Source: Burkholderiales bacterium (lineage in GTDB: Bacteria; Pseudomonadota; Gammaproteobacteria; Burkholderiales; Ga0077523). From it: 64,000 bases of DNA. The position numbers and the translations under genes were made by a program. Location: assembly GCA_022843925.1 (NCBI GenBank), contig JALHMS010000020.1, positions 1-64,000 on the forward strand, written 5' to 3'. Below, piece after piece: positions 9,020-18,426 of the stretch; position 1 is the first letter of the stretch, and each line of letters starts with the position of its first letter. The notes under the pieces were generated by a model, which saw only the letters and a program-made list of their open reading frames with translations, did no database searches and was not told the origin of the DNA.

Positions 9020-10285
9020 TCACCCAGGCTCGAGGCTCCGGATCGTGACGTGGAACTCGCTGCCGCCACCCTCGCGCGGCAGGCAGTGCACTTCGCCGCG
9101 ATGCCGCTGCGCGATCTGTCGCACGAGCGCGAGGCCGAGCCCGGTGCCTTCCGTCCCGTCGCCTGCCGCGCGGACGCGATGGAACGGTTCGAAGATTCGC
9201 TCGCGCTCGTGCTCGGGTACACCCGGCCCGCGATCGGCGACGACGAGGCGTCCGCCACCGTCCGGATCGACATTGACACTGAGTTCGAAGGGCTGGCCGG
9301 CGCCGTGCCGGCGGGCGTTCTCCAGAAGGTTGCGCACCAGGCGTCGCAGCGCCTTCGGCTCACCGACGATCGTGACGCTCTCGCCGGAGATCTCCAGTCC
9401 GTACTCAGCCGCCACTTCGGCGGCGAGCCCGAGCAGGTCGACGGCTTCGGGCGGCTCGGCGCTGACGCCGGCATCCAGACGGCTCGCGAGAAGCAGTTCG
9501 CCGACGAGGCTGTCGAGCTCCCCGATCTCGCGGCGCATGCGTCCGACGAGTTCCGGCGGCGCGCCCTCCCCGAGGAGTTCGAGTCCCATGCGCATCCGCG
9601 TGAGCGGTGTCCGCAGTTCGTGCGACACATGGGCCAGCAGCGTCTTCTGCGCCCCGAGCAATTGCTCGATCCGCCCGGCCGCCCGGTTGAAGCTGGACGC
9701 GAGCTGGGCGATCTCGTCGCGGCCCTCGACGTCGACCCGCGCGGTGAGGTCGCCGGAGCCGAGCGCATCGACACGCGCACGCAGGCGCTCCAGCCGGCCG
9801 GTGATCCTGCGCACGATGAAGTAGGCACCGGCCGCCGTGGTGGCGAGCAACACCCCGAGCGCCATCAGCAGCCCGACGAAGCGGGGGGCACGCCGTGGAC
9901 GCACCGTCACGACGCGCCCGTCGTCGAGGCGCATCACGACGAACGGCCCCCGGGCGAAACCACGTTCGATGCGCGGGCCGTCGGGGCTCAGCCGACGCGG
10001 CGGGGGCGCGGGCGGACCCGCATGGGCGAGCAGCGCGCCGTCGGCGCCGTGGACCGTGATGTCGACCTCGAGGCGCCCACCGACGTCGTCGAGAACGCGC
10101 TGGAGTTCCCGCACCGGGACGGTGGCCGGCGGGAGCGAGCGCTCGACGACCGTCCGGATGCCTTCCATGACGCGAGGACCGGGCCGCTCGTCGGCGGTGA
10201 GCCACCAGAGCGCCGATACGAGCACCCCGAACACGACGAGGATGCCGAGGAAGGCCAGCCAGATCCGCAGGTAGAGGCGGTTCAC
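9020..10285 (-). CDS. Two-component sensor histidine kinase
   Basis: A 421-residue inner-membrane sensor kinase. Transmembrane helix 1 spans about residues 7-29. A periplasmic domain rich in proline follows (30-135), then helix 2 (137-158) and HAMP (159-211). The phospho-acceptor is His222 in HVSHELRTPL. The ATP-binding domain follows with LLENARRHG (N box), VADRGPGVP (G1) and GTGLGLAL (G2). It starts with GTG at 10285, overlapping the regulator stop by 4 bp (GTGA). Domain order and the Spy-like partner resemble CpxA- and RstB-type envelope sensors. The signal is not known. Confidence 0.93.
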   Translation of the reverse strand: MNRLYLRIWLAFLGILVVFGVLVSALWWLTADERPGPRVMEGIRTVVERSLPPATVPVRELQRVLDDVGGRLEVDITVHGADGALLAHAGPPAPPPRRLSPDGPRIERGFARGPFVVMRLDDGRVVTVRPRRAPRFVGLLMALGVLLATTAAGAYFIVRRITGRLERLRARVDALGSGDLTARVDVEGRDEIAQLASSFNRAAGRIEQLLGAQKTLLAHVSHELRTPLTRMRMGLELLGEGAPPELVGRMRREIGELDSLVGELLLASRLDAGVSAEPPEAVDLLGLAAEVAAEYGLEISGESVTIVGEPKALRRLVRNLLENARRHGAGQPFELSVNVDPDGGGRLVVADRGPGVPEHERERIFEPFHRVRAAGDGTEGTGLGLALVRQIAQRHRGEVHCLPREGGGSEFHVTIRSLEPG

Positions 10286-10980
10286 GGCTGGATCTTCGCG
10301 AAGACGTAGCCGGCGCCACGGACGGTGAGGATGCGACGAGGCGCCTTGGGATCGTCCTCGATGGCGGCGCGGATGCGCGAGACGTGGACATCGAGACTGC
10401 GATCGAACGCTTCGGCGTCGTGCCCGCGGAGGCGCTCCATGAGGGCATCGCGCGACAGCACCCGTCCGGGGCTTTTCGCGAGCACCCACAGAAGGTCGAA
10501 TTGATAGCCGGTGAGCGCGCGCGGTTCGCCGTCGATGCGCACCTCGCGCGCGTCCCGGTCGATCTCGAGGCGTCCGAAACGCAGCAACTCGCGGGCGGAC
10601 GGCTGTGGGCGGCCACGACGGAGGACGGCCCGCAGCCGCGCGAGCAGTTCACGCGGCTCGAACGGCTTGGGCAGGTAGTCGTCGGCCCCGAGCTCGAGGC
10701 CGACGATGCGGTCCGTGGCATCTCCACGGGCCGTCAGCATGAGGATGGGCACGGAGGAATCGACCCGGATCTCGCGACACAGGTCGAAGCCGTCCCCATC
10801 GGGGAGCATCACGTCGAGGACGAGCATGTCGAACACCTCGGCCGCGAGGCTCTGGCGGGCCGCCGCGACCGAAGGTGCGACGGCCATGGAGAATCCCGCG
10901 CGGCCCAGGTACTCCGCCACCATCGCGGCGAGATCGGGATCATCCTCGACGAGGAGGACGCGGGCCGCAACGGGATTCAT
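10282..10980 (-). CDS. OmpR-family response regulator
   Basis: A 232-residue regulator. The receiver domain (8-120) has acidic pocket residues in VEDD, phospho-acceptor Asp56 in LVLDVMLP and conserved Lys105 in YLPKPF. The winged-helix DNA-binding domain (about 135-230) has the closing RRILTVRGAGYVF signature. It begins 1 bp after the stop of the Spy-like gene and overlaps the kinase gene by 4 bp, so the three genes form one operon. It probably controls that operon in response to envelope stress. Confidence 0.94.
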   Translation of the reverse strand: MNPVAARVLLVEDDPDLAAMVAEYLGRAGFSMAVAPSVAAARQSLAAEVFDMLVLDVMLPDGDGFDLCREIRVDSSVPILMLTARGDATDRIVGLELGADDYLPKPFEPRELLARLRAVLRRGRPQPSARELLRFGRLEIDRDAREVRIDGEPRALTGYQFDLLWVLAKSPGRVLSRDALMERLRGHDAEAFDRSLDVHVSRIRAAIEDDPKAPRRILTVRGAGYVFAKIQP

Positions 10981-10981
10981 G

Positions 10982-11563
10982 TCACGAACGCTTCGGCCGG
11001 TCGGGATGCCCGTGCTCGCCGGGCATCCCCGGTCCGAACGGGAGGCCCGCACGACGGAAGTGCTGCGCCATCTCCGCAAAGGTCTTGCGCTGCGCCGGGG
11101 TCAGCACTTCGGCGGCGTCGGCCAGCGCGCGGGTGATCCGCTCGGAGGCGTTCGAGGCAAGCGCCATCTCCGCGGATCGCAGCACTTCGAGGCGGTCGCG
11201 ATCGATCGTCTCCGCCGACAACGCGGCGATGGCGGCTTCGCGGTTGGACTGGTGCGCGGCACGCAGCTTCGCGATGTCATCGAACGCACTGCCGAGGATG
11301 CCCTTCACGCGGGTCTTCTGGTCGGCGGTGGCGTCCACCTTCGAGAGCATGCGATCCGCCATGGACTCGGCGCGGTCACGCATCGCTTCCGGGCCCATGC
11401 GGTCGTGCATCCGGTGGCAGCGGGGACCACCGCCGTCCTGCGAGTGGGCGAACACGCCTGCACCGGTCGCCAGGAGGGCGCCGGCCAGCGTTCCCGTCAG
11501 AAGGCCGGTGAGGAACCTGCGCTTGCCGCGGGGGGCACGGCGGGGAGTGGTGTCTTCGGTCAT
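10982..11563 (-). CDS. Spy/CpxP-like LTXXQ periplasmic protein
   Basis: A 193-residue protein with an N-terminal membrane anchor or signal (about 18-48). The helical periplasmic domain is rich in Arg, Ala, Met and Glu. The segment LTPAQRKTFAEMAQHF near the C-terminus is the LTxxQ motif of Spy/CpxP chaperones, and a degenerate copy lies in ATADQKTRVK. The His/Gly/Pro-rich C-terminus may bind metal. It is first in an operon with the response regulator and kinase. CpxP-like proteins damp their own sensor, so feedback on the downstream kinase is a reasonable inference. Confidence 0.8.
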   Translation of the reverse strand: MTEDTTPRRAPRGKRRFLTGLLTGTLAGALLATGAGVFAHSQDGGGPRCHRMHDRMGPEAMRDRAESMADRMLSKVDATADQKTRVKGILGSAFDDIAKLRAAHQSNREAAIAALSAETIDRDRLEVLRSAEMALASNASERITRALADAAEVLTPAQRKTFAEMAQHFRRAGLPFGPGMPGEHGHPDRPKRS

Positions 11564-11711
11564 GGCTGTCTCCGATGGAGTGTAAGGCGGCACCGCAGGG
11601 GCGGTGTTCCTCGTGCGCCGCGAAGTGCAGCGCGTGGTGCCATGATCGAAGCGGCGGCTTGCGGTGGTCTGTCCCGAAGGTAAAGAAGTGCGAAGTACCG
11701 ACAGCCAGCTG

Positions 11712-12755
11712 CTACGCGTTGCGGATGCGCGACACGATCGCAGCGGTGTAGCGCTTCGTGTCGGCGTCGCCGCCGAGATCGCCGGTGCGGATGCGGTCGA
11801 GGTTGAGCGTCTCGTCGATGGCTCGGCGCAGGAGTGCAGCCATCGCGGGCAGGTTGACGTGGTCGAGCATCATGGCAGCGGCCAGCAGCAGCGCGGTCGG
11901 GTTGGCGATGCCGCGACCGGCGATGTCGGGCGCCGATCCATGGACCGCCTCGAAGATCGCGGCGTGCTCGCCGATATTGCCGCCCGGCGCCATGCCGAGG
12001 CCGCCGACCAGGCCGGCGATCTCGTCGGAGAGGATGTCGCCGAAGAGGTTGGTGGTGACCAGCGTGTCGAACTGCCATGGATTCATCACGAGCTTCATCG
12101 CGCACGCGTCGACGATGATCTCCTCCATCGCGATGCGCCCGGCGTAGCGGTCGGCGTGCATTTCGCGGGCGGTCTCGAGAAAGATGCCGGTGAGCGCCTT
12201 CATGATGTTGGCCTTGTGCACGACCGTCACCTTCTTGCGCTCGTGCGCGATCGCGTACTCGAAGGCGTACTCGAGGATGCGGCGGCAGCCCTGGCGGGTG
12301 TTCACGCCGGTGGCCATGCCCACGGCGTGCGGATCGCCGTCGATGGGGATGAAGTGCTCGTAGCCCATGTAGAGCCCTTCGTTGTTCTCGCGGATCAGGA
12401 CGAGGTCGATGTTCTCGTAGCGACCGCCAGGGACCAGCGAGCGGGCCGGCCGCAGGTTCGCGTAGAGCTTGAATTCTTCGCGCAACCGCACGTTCGACGA
12501 TCGGTAGCCGCCCGCCACCGGCGTTTCCAGCGGGCCCTTCAGCGCCAGGCGGGTGCGCCGGATGCTGTCGAGCGTCGCGTTGGGCAGCGGATCGCCTGCG
12601 GCCTTCACGCCGGCAAGGCCGGCCACGGCGGGTTCCCAGTCGAACGGTGCCCCGAGGGCATCGAGAATCGCCAGCACGGCCTCCATGATCTCGGGGCCGA
12701 TGCCGTCGCCGGCGATGAGGGTGGCGGGGATGCGGGCGGGGGTGGTGGCGCTCAT
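11712..12755 (-). CDS. NAD-type isocitrate dehydrogenase family protein
   Basis: A 347-residue beta-decarboxylating dehydrogenase. It starts IPATLIAGDGIGPE and carries the substrate helix segment SSNVRLREEFKLYANLRP, the IRENNEGLY motif, the metal Asp residues around TNLFGDILSDEIAGL, and GSAPDIAGRGIANP for NAD binding. The LYANLRP form of the substrate helix with an IDH3-like IRENxEG favours isocitrate over isopropylmalate. Isopropylmalate or homoisocitrate activity cannot be excluded from sequence alone. The start at 12755 gives the common MSATTPARIPATLI. It would act in the TCA cycle in the cytoplasm. It follows a lipocalin gene on the same strand by 47 bp. Confidence 0.85.
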   Translation of the reverse strand: MSATTPARIPATLIAGDGIGPEIMEAVLAILDALGAPFDWEPAVAGLAGVKAAGDPLPNATLDSIRRTRLALKGPLETPVAGGYRSSNVRLREEFKLYANLRPARSLVPGGRYENIDLVLIRENNEGLYMGYEHFIPIDGDPHAVGMATGVNTRQGCRRILEYAFEYAIAHERKKVTVVHKANIMKALTGIFLETAREMHADRYAGRIAMEEIIVDACAMKLVMNPWQFDTLVTTNLFGDILSDEIAGLVGGLGMAPGGNIGEHAAIFEAVHGSAPDIAGRGIANPTALLLAAAMMLDHVNLPAMAALLRRAIDETLNLDRIRTGDLGGDADTKRYTAAIVSRIRNA

Positions 12756-12802
12756 GGGGGCAGTCGTCTGGTGAGGGGGTGGGATTACAACGTCCAGTTG
12801 TG

Positions 12803-13867
12803 TCACAACTTCAAGCGCTGACCATAACCGGTGAGTTCGAGATAGCCGCGGCCGATCTCGATGCCGCCCCGGAACGCGCGTACTGCGCCTTCCCAGTAGA
12901 TCGTGCCGGTGCTGCCGCGGGCATCGAGTTCCTGGTCGTCGAGCAGCGGCTCCAACGTGATCGTCTCGTCCCAGAGAGCAATGCGCATGCTCGACGGGTA
13001 ACGGGTGCCGGTTCGAGTACTGGTCCATTCCCGGAGGACCTCGAATCGCACGTCCTCCGGGCTCGCGATGCGCGTGCGGCCGTCGGGTGAGCGCCGGCTA
13101 CCGCCGGCCCAGATCGCCTGCCCTGCACCGTCGCGGATTCGGAACGCCATCAGCGCACCGCCGTCGTGCAGGTTGATGCCGCACCAGTCCCAACCCGTGG
13201 CCTCGGCGCCGAGGATCTCGCTCGACCATTCGTGATCGAGCCAGGCGGAGCCGGTCACCTCGATCGCGCGCTTGCCGCGCAGGACACGACCGGACACCTG
13301 CAGATGCGGCCTGCTGTAGTAGTAGCTGGCCTGTGCCGGAAGAGGGCCCTTGCGGCTCAGGCCGGCATCGCCTTGGAGCAGCATCGGGGTGGTCGCCACA
13401 AGGGCGAGATCGAGGCCGAACTCCCGGCCGGAGATGCGGGCGCGGTAGGTCGAACCGTCGAGCGTGAACTGCCAGTCGTCGATCCGGACGTCCGTGGTGC
13501 GCGCCGACGCACTGGCGAGGCCGAATCCTTCCCGGGCAGCGCGCTGGTCGTGCAGGAGTCTCCCGATCTCGGGGTCGGCGAGCGCCGCGTGCGCAAAGAG
13601 CAGTTGCGCCGGCGCGAAGCGGCTGCGGGTGCCTTCCTGCACGCCGGGCCGGTTGCGGAAGAAGGTGATCTGCACACCGAGATCACGCCCGTCGGCGGTC
13701 CGTAGCCAGCCGGTCGCGTACCACCACTCGGTGCGATACGCAGTGTGGGCGCCGTGGTCGGCAGGGAACGCAAGACGTCGCCCTGGAAGGACCGGTGCCC
13801 AACTGACCGCGCTTGCCTGGAGGGGCAATGCAGCGAGTCCGGCGAGGAGCGCACGACGACGATTCAT
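12803..13867 (-). CDS. CrtC/AttH-like lipocalin family protein
   Basis: A 354-residue exported protein. A short twin-arginine-like start (MNRRRALLAG) leads into a signal peptide of about 20 residues. The mature part has the family landmarks TEWWYATGWL near residue 46, YYYSRPHL, and GSAWLDHEWSS, seen in the AttH/CrtC lipocalin-like group (two nine-stranded beta-barrels). In many genomes this gene sits beside an ABC transporter of the LolCE/MacB type, but none is adjacent here. Carotenoid hydratase activity should not be assumed. The role is probably lipid or hydrophobic-ligand handling in the periplasm. Confidence 0.82.
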   Translation of the reverse strand: MNRRRALLAGLAALPLQASAVSWAPVLPGRRLAFPADHGAHTAYRTEWWYATGWLRTADGRDLGVQITFFRNRPGVQEGTRSRFAPAQLLFAHAALADPEIGRLLHDQRAAREGFGLASASARTTDVRIDDWQFTLDGSTYRARISGREFGLDLALVATTPMLLQGDAGLSRKGPLPAQASYYYSRPHLQVSGRVLRGKRAIEVTGSAWLDHEWSSEILGAEATGWDWCGINLHDGGALMAFRIRDGAGQAIWAGGSRRSPDGRTRIASPEDVRFEVLREWTSTRTGTRYPSSMRIALWDETITLEPLLDDQELDARGSTGTIYWEGAVRAFRGGIEIGRGYLELTGYGQRLKL

Positions 13868-13940
13868 GCGTCGATCGTCTCATGCCCTCCCGTCCGCCGC
13901 GACTTGGAAGGCGAGGCGTTTCCCATCGAAGAGGGAATCA

Positions 13941-13976
13941 CAAAAGAAAAAACGGGCACCCGAAGGTGCCCGTTCC
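13941..13976 (-). terminator. Rho-independent terminator of the porin gene
   Basis: On the minus strand, 28 bp beyond the porin stop, a hairpin with perfect arms AACGGGCACC / GGTGCCCGTT (13953-13976, 4-nt loop) is followed by a run of T residues interrupted by a single C. This is the clearest intrinsic terminator in the window and closes the porin transcript before the lipocalin gene. Confidence 0.9.
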
Positions 13977-14004
13977 TGACCTGCGGATCCTGGTACTGCC
14001 TGGA

Positions 14005-15312
14005 TCAGAAGCTGTGCTGCAGACCCACGACGAGGGAGCGATAACCACCGCCCAGACCGCCGCCGTTGCCGAACGGGCCGTTGAACGCGCTGTTATTTCC
14101 AGCGCTGCCCATGGAGAACATCACGTAGGGCTGAGTCTGCTTGCTCAGGTTGTGAGCGTAGGACAGCTGAACAATCGAAGCCCCGGTGTCGGAACCGTTG
14201 AAGGTGTTGACAAGGCCGGCGGTTGTACCGTCGGACTTCATCGCCTGCATGTAGGAAGCGCCGATCTTGCCGGATTCAAGCGTGTAGCTGACCGGGATCC
14301 AGAACGCAGAGCGGGAGATCTCGGAAAGGCCGGTGGTCACGCCAGATGTCTTGTAGGACACATGGTCATACCACAGACCGACCGTGAGATCGCCCAGTGC
14401 GATGCCACCACCGATGAGCAACACTTGGTCCGTGGAGGAAAGGCTGCCACGAGTGGTACTGGTCACAGCGGGAAGCTCTTGCCCTGCCGCAGCACCAGCT
14501 GGAAGAAATGCCGGCGAAATCGTCGTAACGCGCCCCGTGCCACCGAACAATGAGTCCATAGCTGCAGCACCGTCAGCGCCGGAACGGCGCGAGTAGGCCG
14601 CACCCAGCCAGAACATGCTTTCGGCCGGCTTGTAGTCCACGCTGACGCCCAGTTCCGTAACGTCACGCAACGTTGCAGTCTTGGAGTTGTCCGTCACCCA
14701 CGACGCCTTGAAGCTCAGGCCGTTGAAGTCGGGGGAGTAGTAGTGCAGACCGGTACCGACCTTGAAGAAGGCGTGCTGCGTCGTGCCCGGGCCGCCCGCC
14801 AGGGACAGGCCCTGGCCACCGGCATGGCCCATGATGCCGAACGGGCCGAACCAGATCGCGCCCATGTTCGTTTCGTTGTTGATCATGGTCCACGTGTACG
14901 GCGTGAATTCACGGCCGACGAGCAGCTTGCCCCAGCCGCCGTTGACGTTCACACCCCAGCGGAACGGGGTCAGGCCCTTGTTCTCGTTGTTGAAGTCGTC
15001 GAGGGTACCGTTCGAGCCCCGGATCTGGAGGAAGGCACCGGCGCCCATGCCGTCGCCGATGTCTTCCTTGCTCTCGATAGTGAGGCGGGAGGCGGCGTCG
15101 TTGAAGAAGGTGCTGCTGAAGCCCCCAGTTCTAGCGATACCATTGACGTTAGCAGCGCCCAGAGGGCCCGTTCCGGCAGCAAAGGCATTGGTGCCATCGG
15201 TCCTCGTATTGCCGATCAACGGGGCGAAAGTACCGGAGATCGTGACGTCGGCGCTGGCGATCGGCGCGACGAACGCGGCGGCAACAGCGGCCACGATGAG
15301 TTTCAGTTTCAT
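14005..15312 (-). CDS. Gram-negative porin (Porin_4 type)
   Basis: A 435-residue outer-membrane beta-barrel. The signal peptide (1-20, ending ASA) starts MKLKLIVAAVAAAF. The mature protein alternates hydrophobic and polar residues through the length, with a PFRWG and GREFTPY region typical of trimeric porins of the betaproteobacterial OmpC/Omp32 group. It ends LQHSF, with the terminal Phe needed for BAM recognition. The start at 15312 has AGGAGT 6 nt upstream. It is monocistronic: it has its own terminator and a 401-bp upstream gap. Solute preference is unknown. Confidence 0.93.
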   Translation of the reverse strand: MKLKLIVAAVAAAFVAPIASADVTISGTFAPLIGNTRTDGTNAFAAGTGPLGAANVNGIARTGGFSSTFFNDAASRLTIESKEDIGDGMGAGAFLQIRGSNGTLDDFNNENKGLTPFRWGVNVNGGWGKLLVGREFTPYTWTMINNETNMGAIWFGPFGIMGHAGGQGLSLAGGPGTTQHAFFKVGTGLHYYSPDFNGLSFKASWVTDNSKTATLRDVTELGVSVDYKPAESMFWLGAAYSRRSGADGAAAMDSLFGGTGRVTTISPAFLPAGAAAGQELPAVTSTTRGSLSSTDQVLLIGGGIALGDLTVGLWYDHVSYKTSGVTTGLSEISRSAFWIPVSYTLESGKIGASYMQAMKSDGTTAGLVNTFNGSDTGASIVQLSYAHNLSKQTQPYVMFSMGSAGNNSAFNGPFGNGGGLGGGYRSLVVGLQHSF

Positions 15313-15713
15313 GTTGACTCCTAGTAAGTTGGGCCAGGGTGGCCCGGGAGAGCGTTTTGCGGTGAGAGCACCGCAGTGGCAAATACCGCGAACTAAAGTA
15401 CCTACCCCGTCCCGGAGTGGTGATCGGATTCTGCCGAGCACCCCTGCCATCAACAAGCGCGGCAATGGGATTTTTGCGGTTCGGAGCGAAGTTTGTTGCG
15501 TGATTGCAACACTCGGTGCCAGCGCTCATCGGACCTACAAGAAAAAAACGAAACCGCTCGCGCTCCGTGGGTTAGCTGATATACCTCCAGCTGAGTATGG
15601 TTGTGCGTTGCGGCAGAAATGCTCCAAAAACAACACATTTTCCGACAACCCTACTGCCGACGAGAAATACCGCAACGACGCATTTCGGCGCCGGGCCGGG
15701 ATCATCCGGTGAG
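15313..15713. promoter_or_regulatory. Porin upstream region
   Basis: This 401-bp gene-free stretch separates trpC from the porin gene and must hold the porin promoter. Base composition is more AT-rich than the surroundings, especially 15470-15680. Two small inverted repeats are visible: GCGGTG/CACCGC at 15359-15374 inside the likely 5' leader, and GTTGC/GCAAC at 15495-15510. No -10/-35 pair stands out enough to name, and no clear trp terminator is seen. Confidence 0.4.
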
Positions 15714-16508
15714 TCACCCCGCGGAGAACAGCCGGGACAATTCGACACCAGGGTCCGGGGCACGCATGAAAGCTTCCCCCACCAGGAAGGCGTCGACGCC
15801 GCGATCACGCATCCGGCGAACATCATCGCGGGAGTGGATCCCGCTCTCGGTGATCACCAGTCGGTCCGGGGGAATCGCATCGAGGAGTCCCAACGTGATT
15901 TCGAGCGACGTCTCGAACGTTCGCAGGTTGCGGTTGTTGATGCCCACCAGCGGGGTCGCGAGATCGAGGGCGCGATCGAGTTCCTCGGCGTCGTGGACCT
16001 CGACGAGCACCGCCATACCGAGGTCCAGCGCCAGCCGCTCCAGCGAGGCCATGACCTCCTGCTCCAGCGCCGCCACGATCAGAAGGATGCAGTCGGCGCC
16101 CATCGCGCGGGCTTCGAGCACCTGGAAAGGGTCGACGATGAAGTCCTTCCGGATCACGGGCAGCGCGCAGGCCGCCCGCGCAGCCACCAGATACTCGGCG
16201 GCACCCTGGAAGAACTCCACGTCGGTCAGCACCGACAGGCAGGCGGCGCCGTGGGCCTCGTACGTCTGCGCGATCGCGGGCGGATCGAACGGATCCCGCA
16301 GGAGGCCCTTGCTCGGGCTGGCGCGCTTCACTTCCGCGATGACAGCGGCGTCGCCCGCAGAGATCTTCGCGCGCATCGCACCGACGAAGTCCCGGGGGGC
16401 TGGCATCGCCCGGGCGGCTGCTTCGAGCGCGGCCATGGAGGTGCGTTCGAGCCCGGCGGCGATCTCGCGGTGCTTCACCGCGAGAATGCGGTCGAGGATG
16501 TCGGACAT
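15714..16508 (-). CDS. trpC: Indole-3-glycerol phosphate synthase
   Basis: A 264-residue single-domain TIM barrel. It closes the indole ring in tryptophan synthesis, converting CdRP to indole-3-glycerol phosphate. Visible landmarks are the catalytic [12 protein letters not shown] (Lys61, Lys67), [28 protein letters not shown], and the phosphate-binding ITESGI and FLVGEAFM. It is not fused to TrpF, as in most betaproteobacteria. It lies 15 bp after trpD and is the last gene of the trpGDC run. Confidence 0.97.
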   Translation of the reverse strand: MSDILDRILAVKHREIAAGLERTSMAALEAAARAMPAPRDFVGAMRAKISAGDAAVIAEVKRASPSKGLLRDPFDPPAIAQTYEAHGAACLSVLTDVEFFQGAAEYLVAARAACALPVIRKDFIVDPFQVLEARAMGADCILLIVAALEQEVMASLERLALDLGMAVLVEVHDAEELDRALDLATPLVGINNRNLRTFETSLEITLGLLDAIPPDRLVITESGIHSRDDVRRMRDRGVDAFLVGEAFMRAPDPGVELSRLFSAG

Positions 16509-16523
16509 GGCGTTCGTTGCTCC

Positions 16524-17552
16524 TCAGGACTGCGGCAGGCCACGCGTGAACGCGACGAACTGATCGAGCTTGCGGGTGGCGTCGCCGCTGGCGACCGCTT
16601 CCATCGCCCGGCGGACACCGGCCTCGTGCGTGTTCGTGAGGCCCGCGGTGTAGATCGCGGCGCCGGCGTTGAGCGCCACGATGTCGCACGCGGGCCCCGC
16701 CTCGCCGGCGATGGCCGCCATCACCAGGCTGCACGATGCGGCAGCGTCGTCGGCGCGGATGGCCTCGATCGGGGCACGCTGCAGCCCGAACTGTTCCGGC
16801 CGCACCGCGTACTCCCGCACCTCGCCGTCCTTCAATTCGGCGACCAGCGTCTCGCCGGCGATGGAGAACTCGTCGAGCCCGTCGACCCCGTGGACCACCA
16901 TCACGTGGCGGCTGCCCAGGCGCTGGAGCACCCGCGCCTGGATGCCCACCAGGTCGGGGTGGAACACGCCCATCACCTGATTGCGCGCGCCGGCCGGATT
17001 GGTCAACGGGCCGAGGATGTTGAAGATGGTCCGCACGCCCAGTTCTTTGCGCACGGGCCCTGCGTGCCGCATCGCGCCGTGATGGTTCGGCGCGAACATG
17101 AAGCCGACGCCGATCTCCTCGATGCAGCGGCCGACCTGCACAGGATTCAGATGGATGTTCGCGCCCAGGCCTTCGAGGACATCCGCGCTGCCGGACTTGC
17201 TGGAGACCGAGCGGTTGCCGTGCTTGGCGATCTTGACGCCGGCCGCCGCAGCCACGAAGGCCGCCGCCGTGGAGATGTTGAAGGTGTGCGCCCCATCGCC
17301 ACCCGTCCCGCAGGTATCGACGAGATTCGCGGAATCGGACACCGCCACCGGCGTCGCGAATTCCCGCATCACCTGGGCCGCGGCCGCGATCTCGCCGATC
17401 GTCTCTTTCTTCACTCGAAGGCCGACGAGGATCGCTGAGATGAGCGTCGGCGAGACCTCGCCGCTCATGATCGCGCGCATCACGGTGAGCATCTCCTCGT
17501 GGAAGATCTCCCGATGCTCGATGACGCGGACCAGCGCTTCCTGCGGCGTCAT
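16524..17552 (-). CDS. trpD: Anthranilate phosphoribosyltransferase
   Basis: A 342-residue enzyme that joins anthranilate to PRPP. Helical N-domain elements frame the PRPP site [18 protein letters not shown] (about 78-95) and [18 protein letters not shown]. The second metal-binding region carries the acidic pair in [11 protein letters not shown]. Its ATG overlaps the trpG stop by 4 bp (ATGA), so it is translationally coupled. The whole coding length is intact. Confidence 0.97.
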   Translation of the reverse strand: MTPQEALVRVIEHREIFHEEMLTVMRAIMSGEVSPTLISAILVGLRVKKETIGEIAAAAQVMREFATPVAVSDSANLVDTCGTGGDGAHTFNISTAAAFVAAAAGVKIAKHGNRSVSSKSGSADVLEGLGANIHLNPVQVGRCIEEIGVGFMFAPNHHGAMRHAGPVRKELGVRTIFNILGPLTNPAGARNQVMGVFHPDLVGIQARVLQRLGSRHVMVVHGVDGLDEFSIAGETLVAELKDGEVREYAVRPEQFGLQRAPIEAIRADDAAASCSLVMAAIAGEAGPACDIVALNAGAAIYTAGLTNTHEAGVRRAMEAVASGDATRKLDQFVAFTRGLPQS

Positions 17553-18121
17553 GGACGGACCTCGGTCAGAAAGTTGCGCAGGAGTTCGTGCCCCGCCTCG
17601 GTCAGGATCGATTCCGGATGGAACTGCACGCCCTCGACCGCGAGATCGCGATGCCGCACACCCATGATCTCGCCGTCGTCGGTCCAGGCCGTCACTTCCA
17701 GCACCTCGGGTCGGCTGTCGCGCTCGATCACGAGCGAGTGGTAGCGGGTGGCCGTCAGCGGATTGGGCAGCCCGCGGAACACGCCGGTGTCGCGGTGGTG
17801 CACGAGCGACGTCTTGCCGTGCATGACCTGTTGCGCATGGACGATCTTCCCGCCGAAGGCCTCGCCGATGGCCTGGTGCCCGAGGCAGACCCCCAGAATC
17901 GGAATGCGCCCCGCGAACCGCCGGATGAGCGGCACCGAGATCCCGGCCTCCTTCGGCGTGCACGGCCCGGGCGAGACGACGATGCGGGCCGGCGCCAGCT
18001 GGGCGACCTCCTCGAGCGTGATCTCGTCGTTGCGGTACACGCGGACGTCCTCACCCAACTCACCCAGGTACTGCACGAGGTTGTAGGTGAAGGAGTCGTA
18101 GTTGTCGATCATCAGAAGCAT
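17549..18121 (-). CDS. trpG: Anthranilate synthase component II (glutamine amidotransferase)
   Basis: A 190-residue class I glutamine amidotransferase supplying ammonia to TrpE. The catalytic triad is Cys79 in GVCLGHQ, His168 and Glu170 in VQFHPES. The N-terminal [15 protein letters not shown] is typical of TrpG/PabA, and in this lineage the protein may serve both tryptophan and folate synthesis. It normally follows trpE closely, but here it is 3.8 kb away on the far side of an accessory island. The ribosome site before 18121 is weak. Confidence 0.95.
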   Translation of the reverse strand: MLLMIDNYDSFTYNLVQYLGELGEDVRVYRNDEITLEEVAQLAPARIVVSPGPCTPKEAGISVPLIRRFAGRIPILGVCLGHQAIGEAFGGKIVHAQQVMHGKTSLVHHRDTGVFRGLPNPLTATRYHSLVIERDSRPEVLEVTAWTDDGEIMGVRHRDLAVEGVQFHPESILTEAGHELLRNFLTEVRP

Positions 18122-18426
18122 GTTTGCTCTAACCCAATGAATTGGCGAAGTATCAAGCCAGGAGTCTTCTCTTCGTACCCGCTTTTCTACCCGCTTTCGC
18201 TCTGCGGGGCCCGGAGTGATCGCGCGGCCACCGCCGGCCGTCGATACGCCAAGCAGCGAACATCCGAATCAGGCGCGCGGCGTACGCCAGCGCCAGGGCG
18301 AGAAGTGGACTGCTGCAGGGTTAGTGGCGAAGTGCATGTCGTGGATTATTGCGGGTAGCGTCATTGGCGACAAGGATGGGGGCCCCCCCTCATGCGCCCC
18401 TGGTCACGAACCGGCGCCTTGCTTTC
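18122..18426. other. Gene-free edge of the trp island
   Basis: These 305 bp between trpG and the toxin gene show no credible gene. A short direct repeat TACCCGCTTT-TCTACCCGCTTT lies at 18176-18199, 55-78 bp from the trpG start. If trpG has its own promoter it must lie here. No terminator hairpin was seen for transcripts arriving from the toxin-antitoxin pair. Confidence 0.4.

Noticed and set aside
7389-9824. 811-codon open frame antisense to the M81, M20 and kinase genes
   Set aside because: It crosses several well-supported genes and has shadow composition. High-GC DNA gives such frames by chance.
15597-17438. 613-codon open frame antisense to trpC and trpD
   Set aside because: It mirrors the codon bias of trpCD on the other strand, has no start context, and gives an Arg/His/Gly-rich protein without family motifs.
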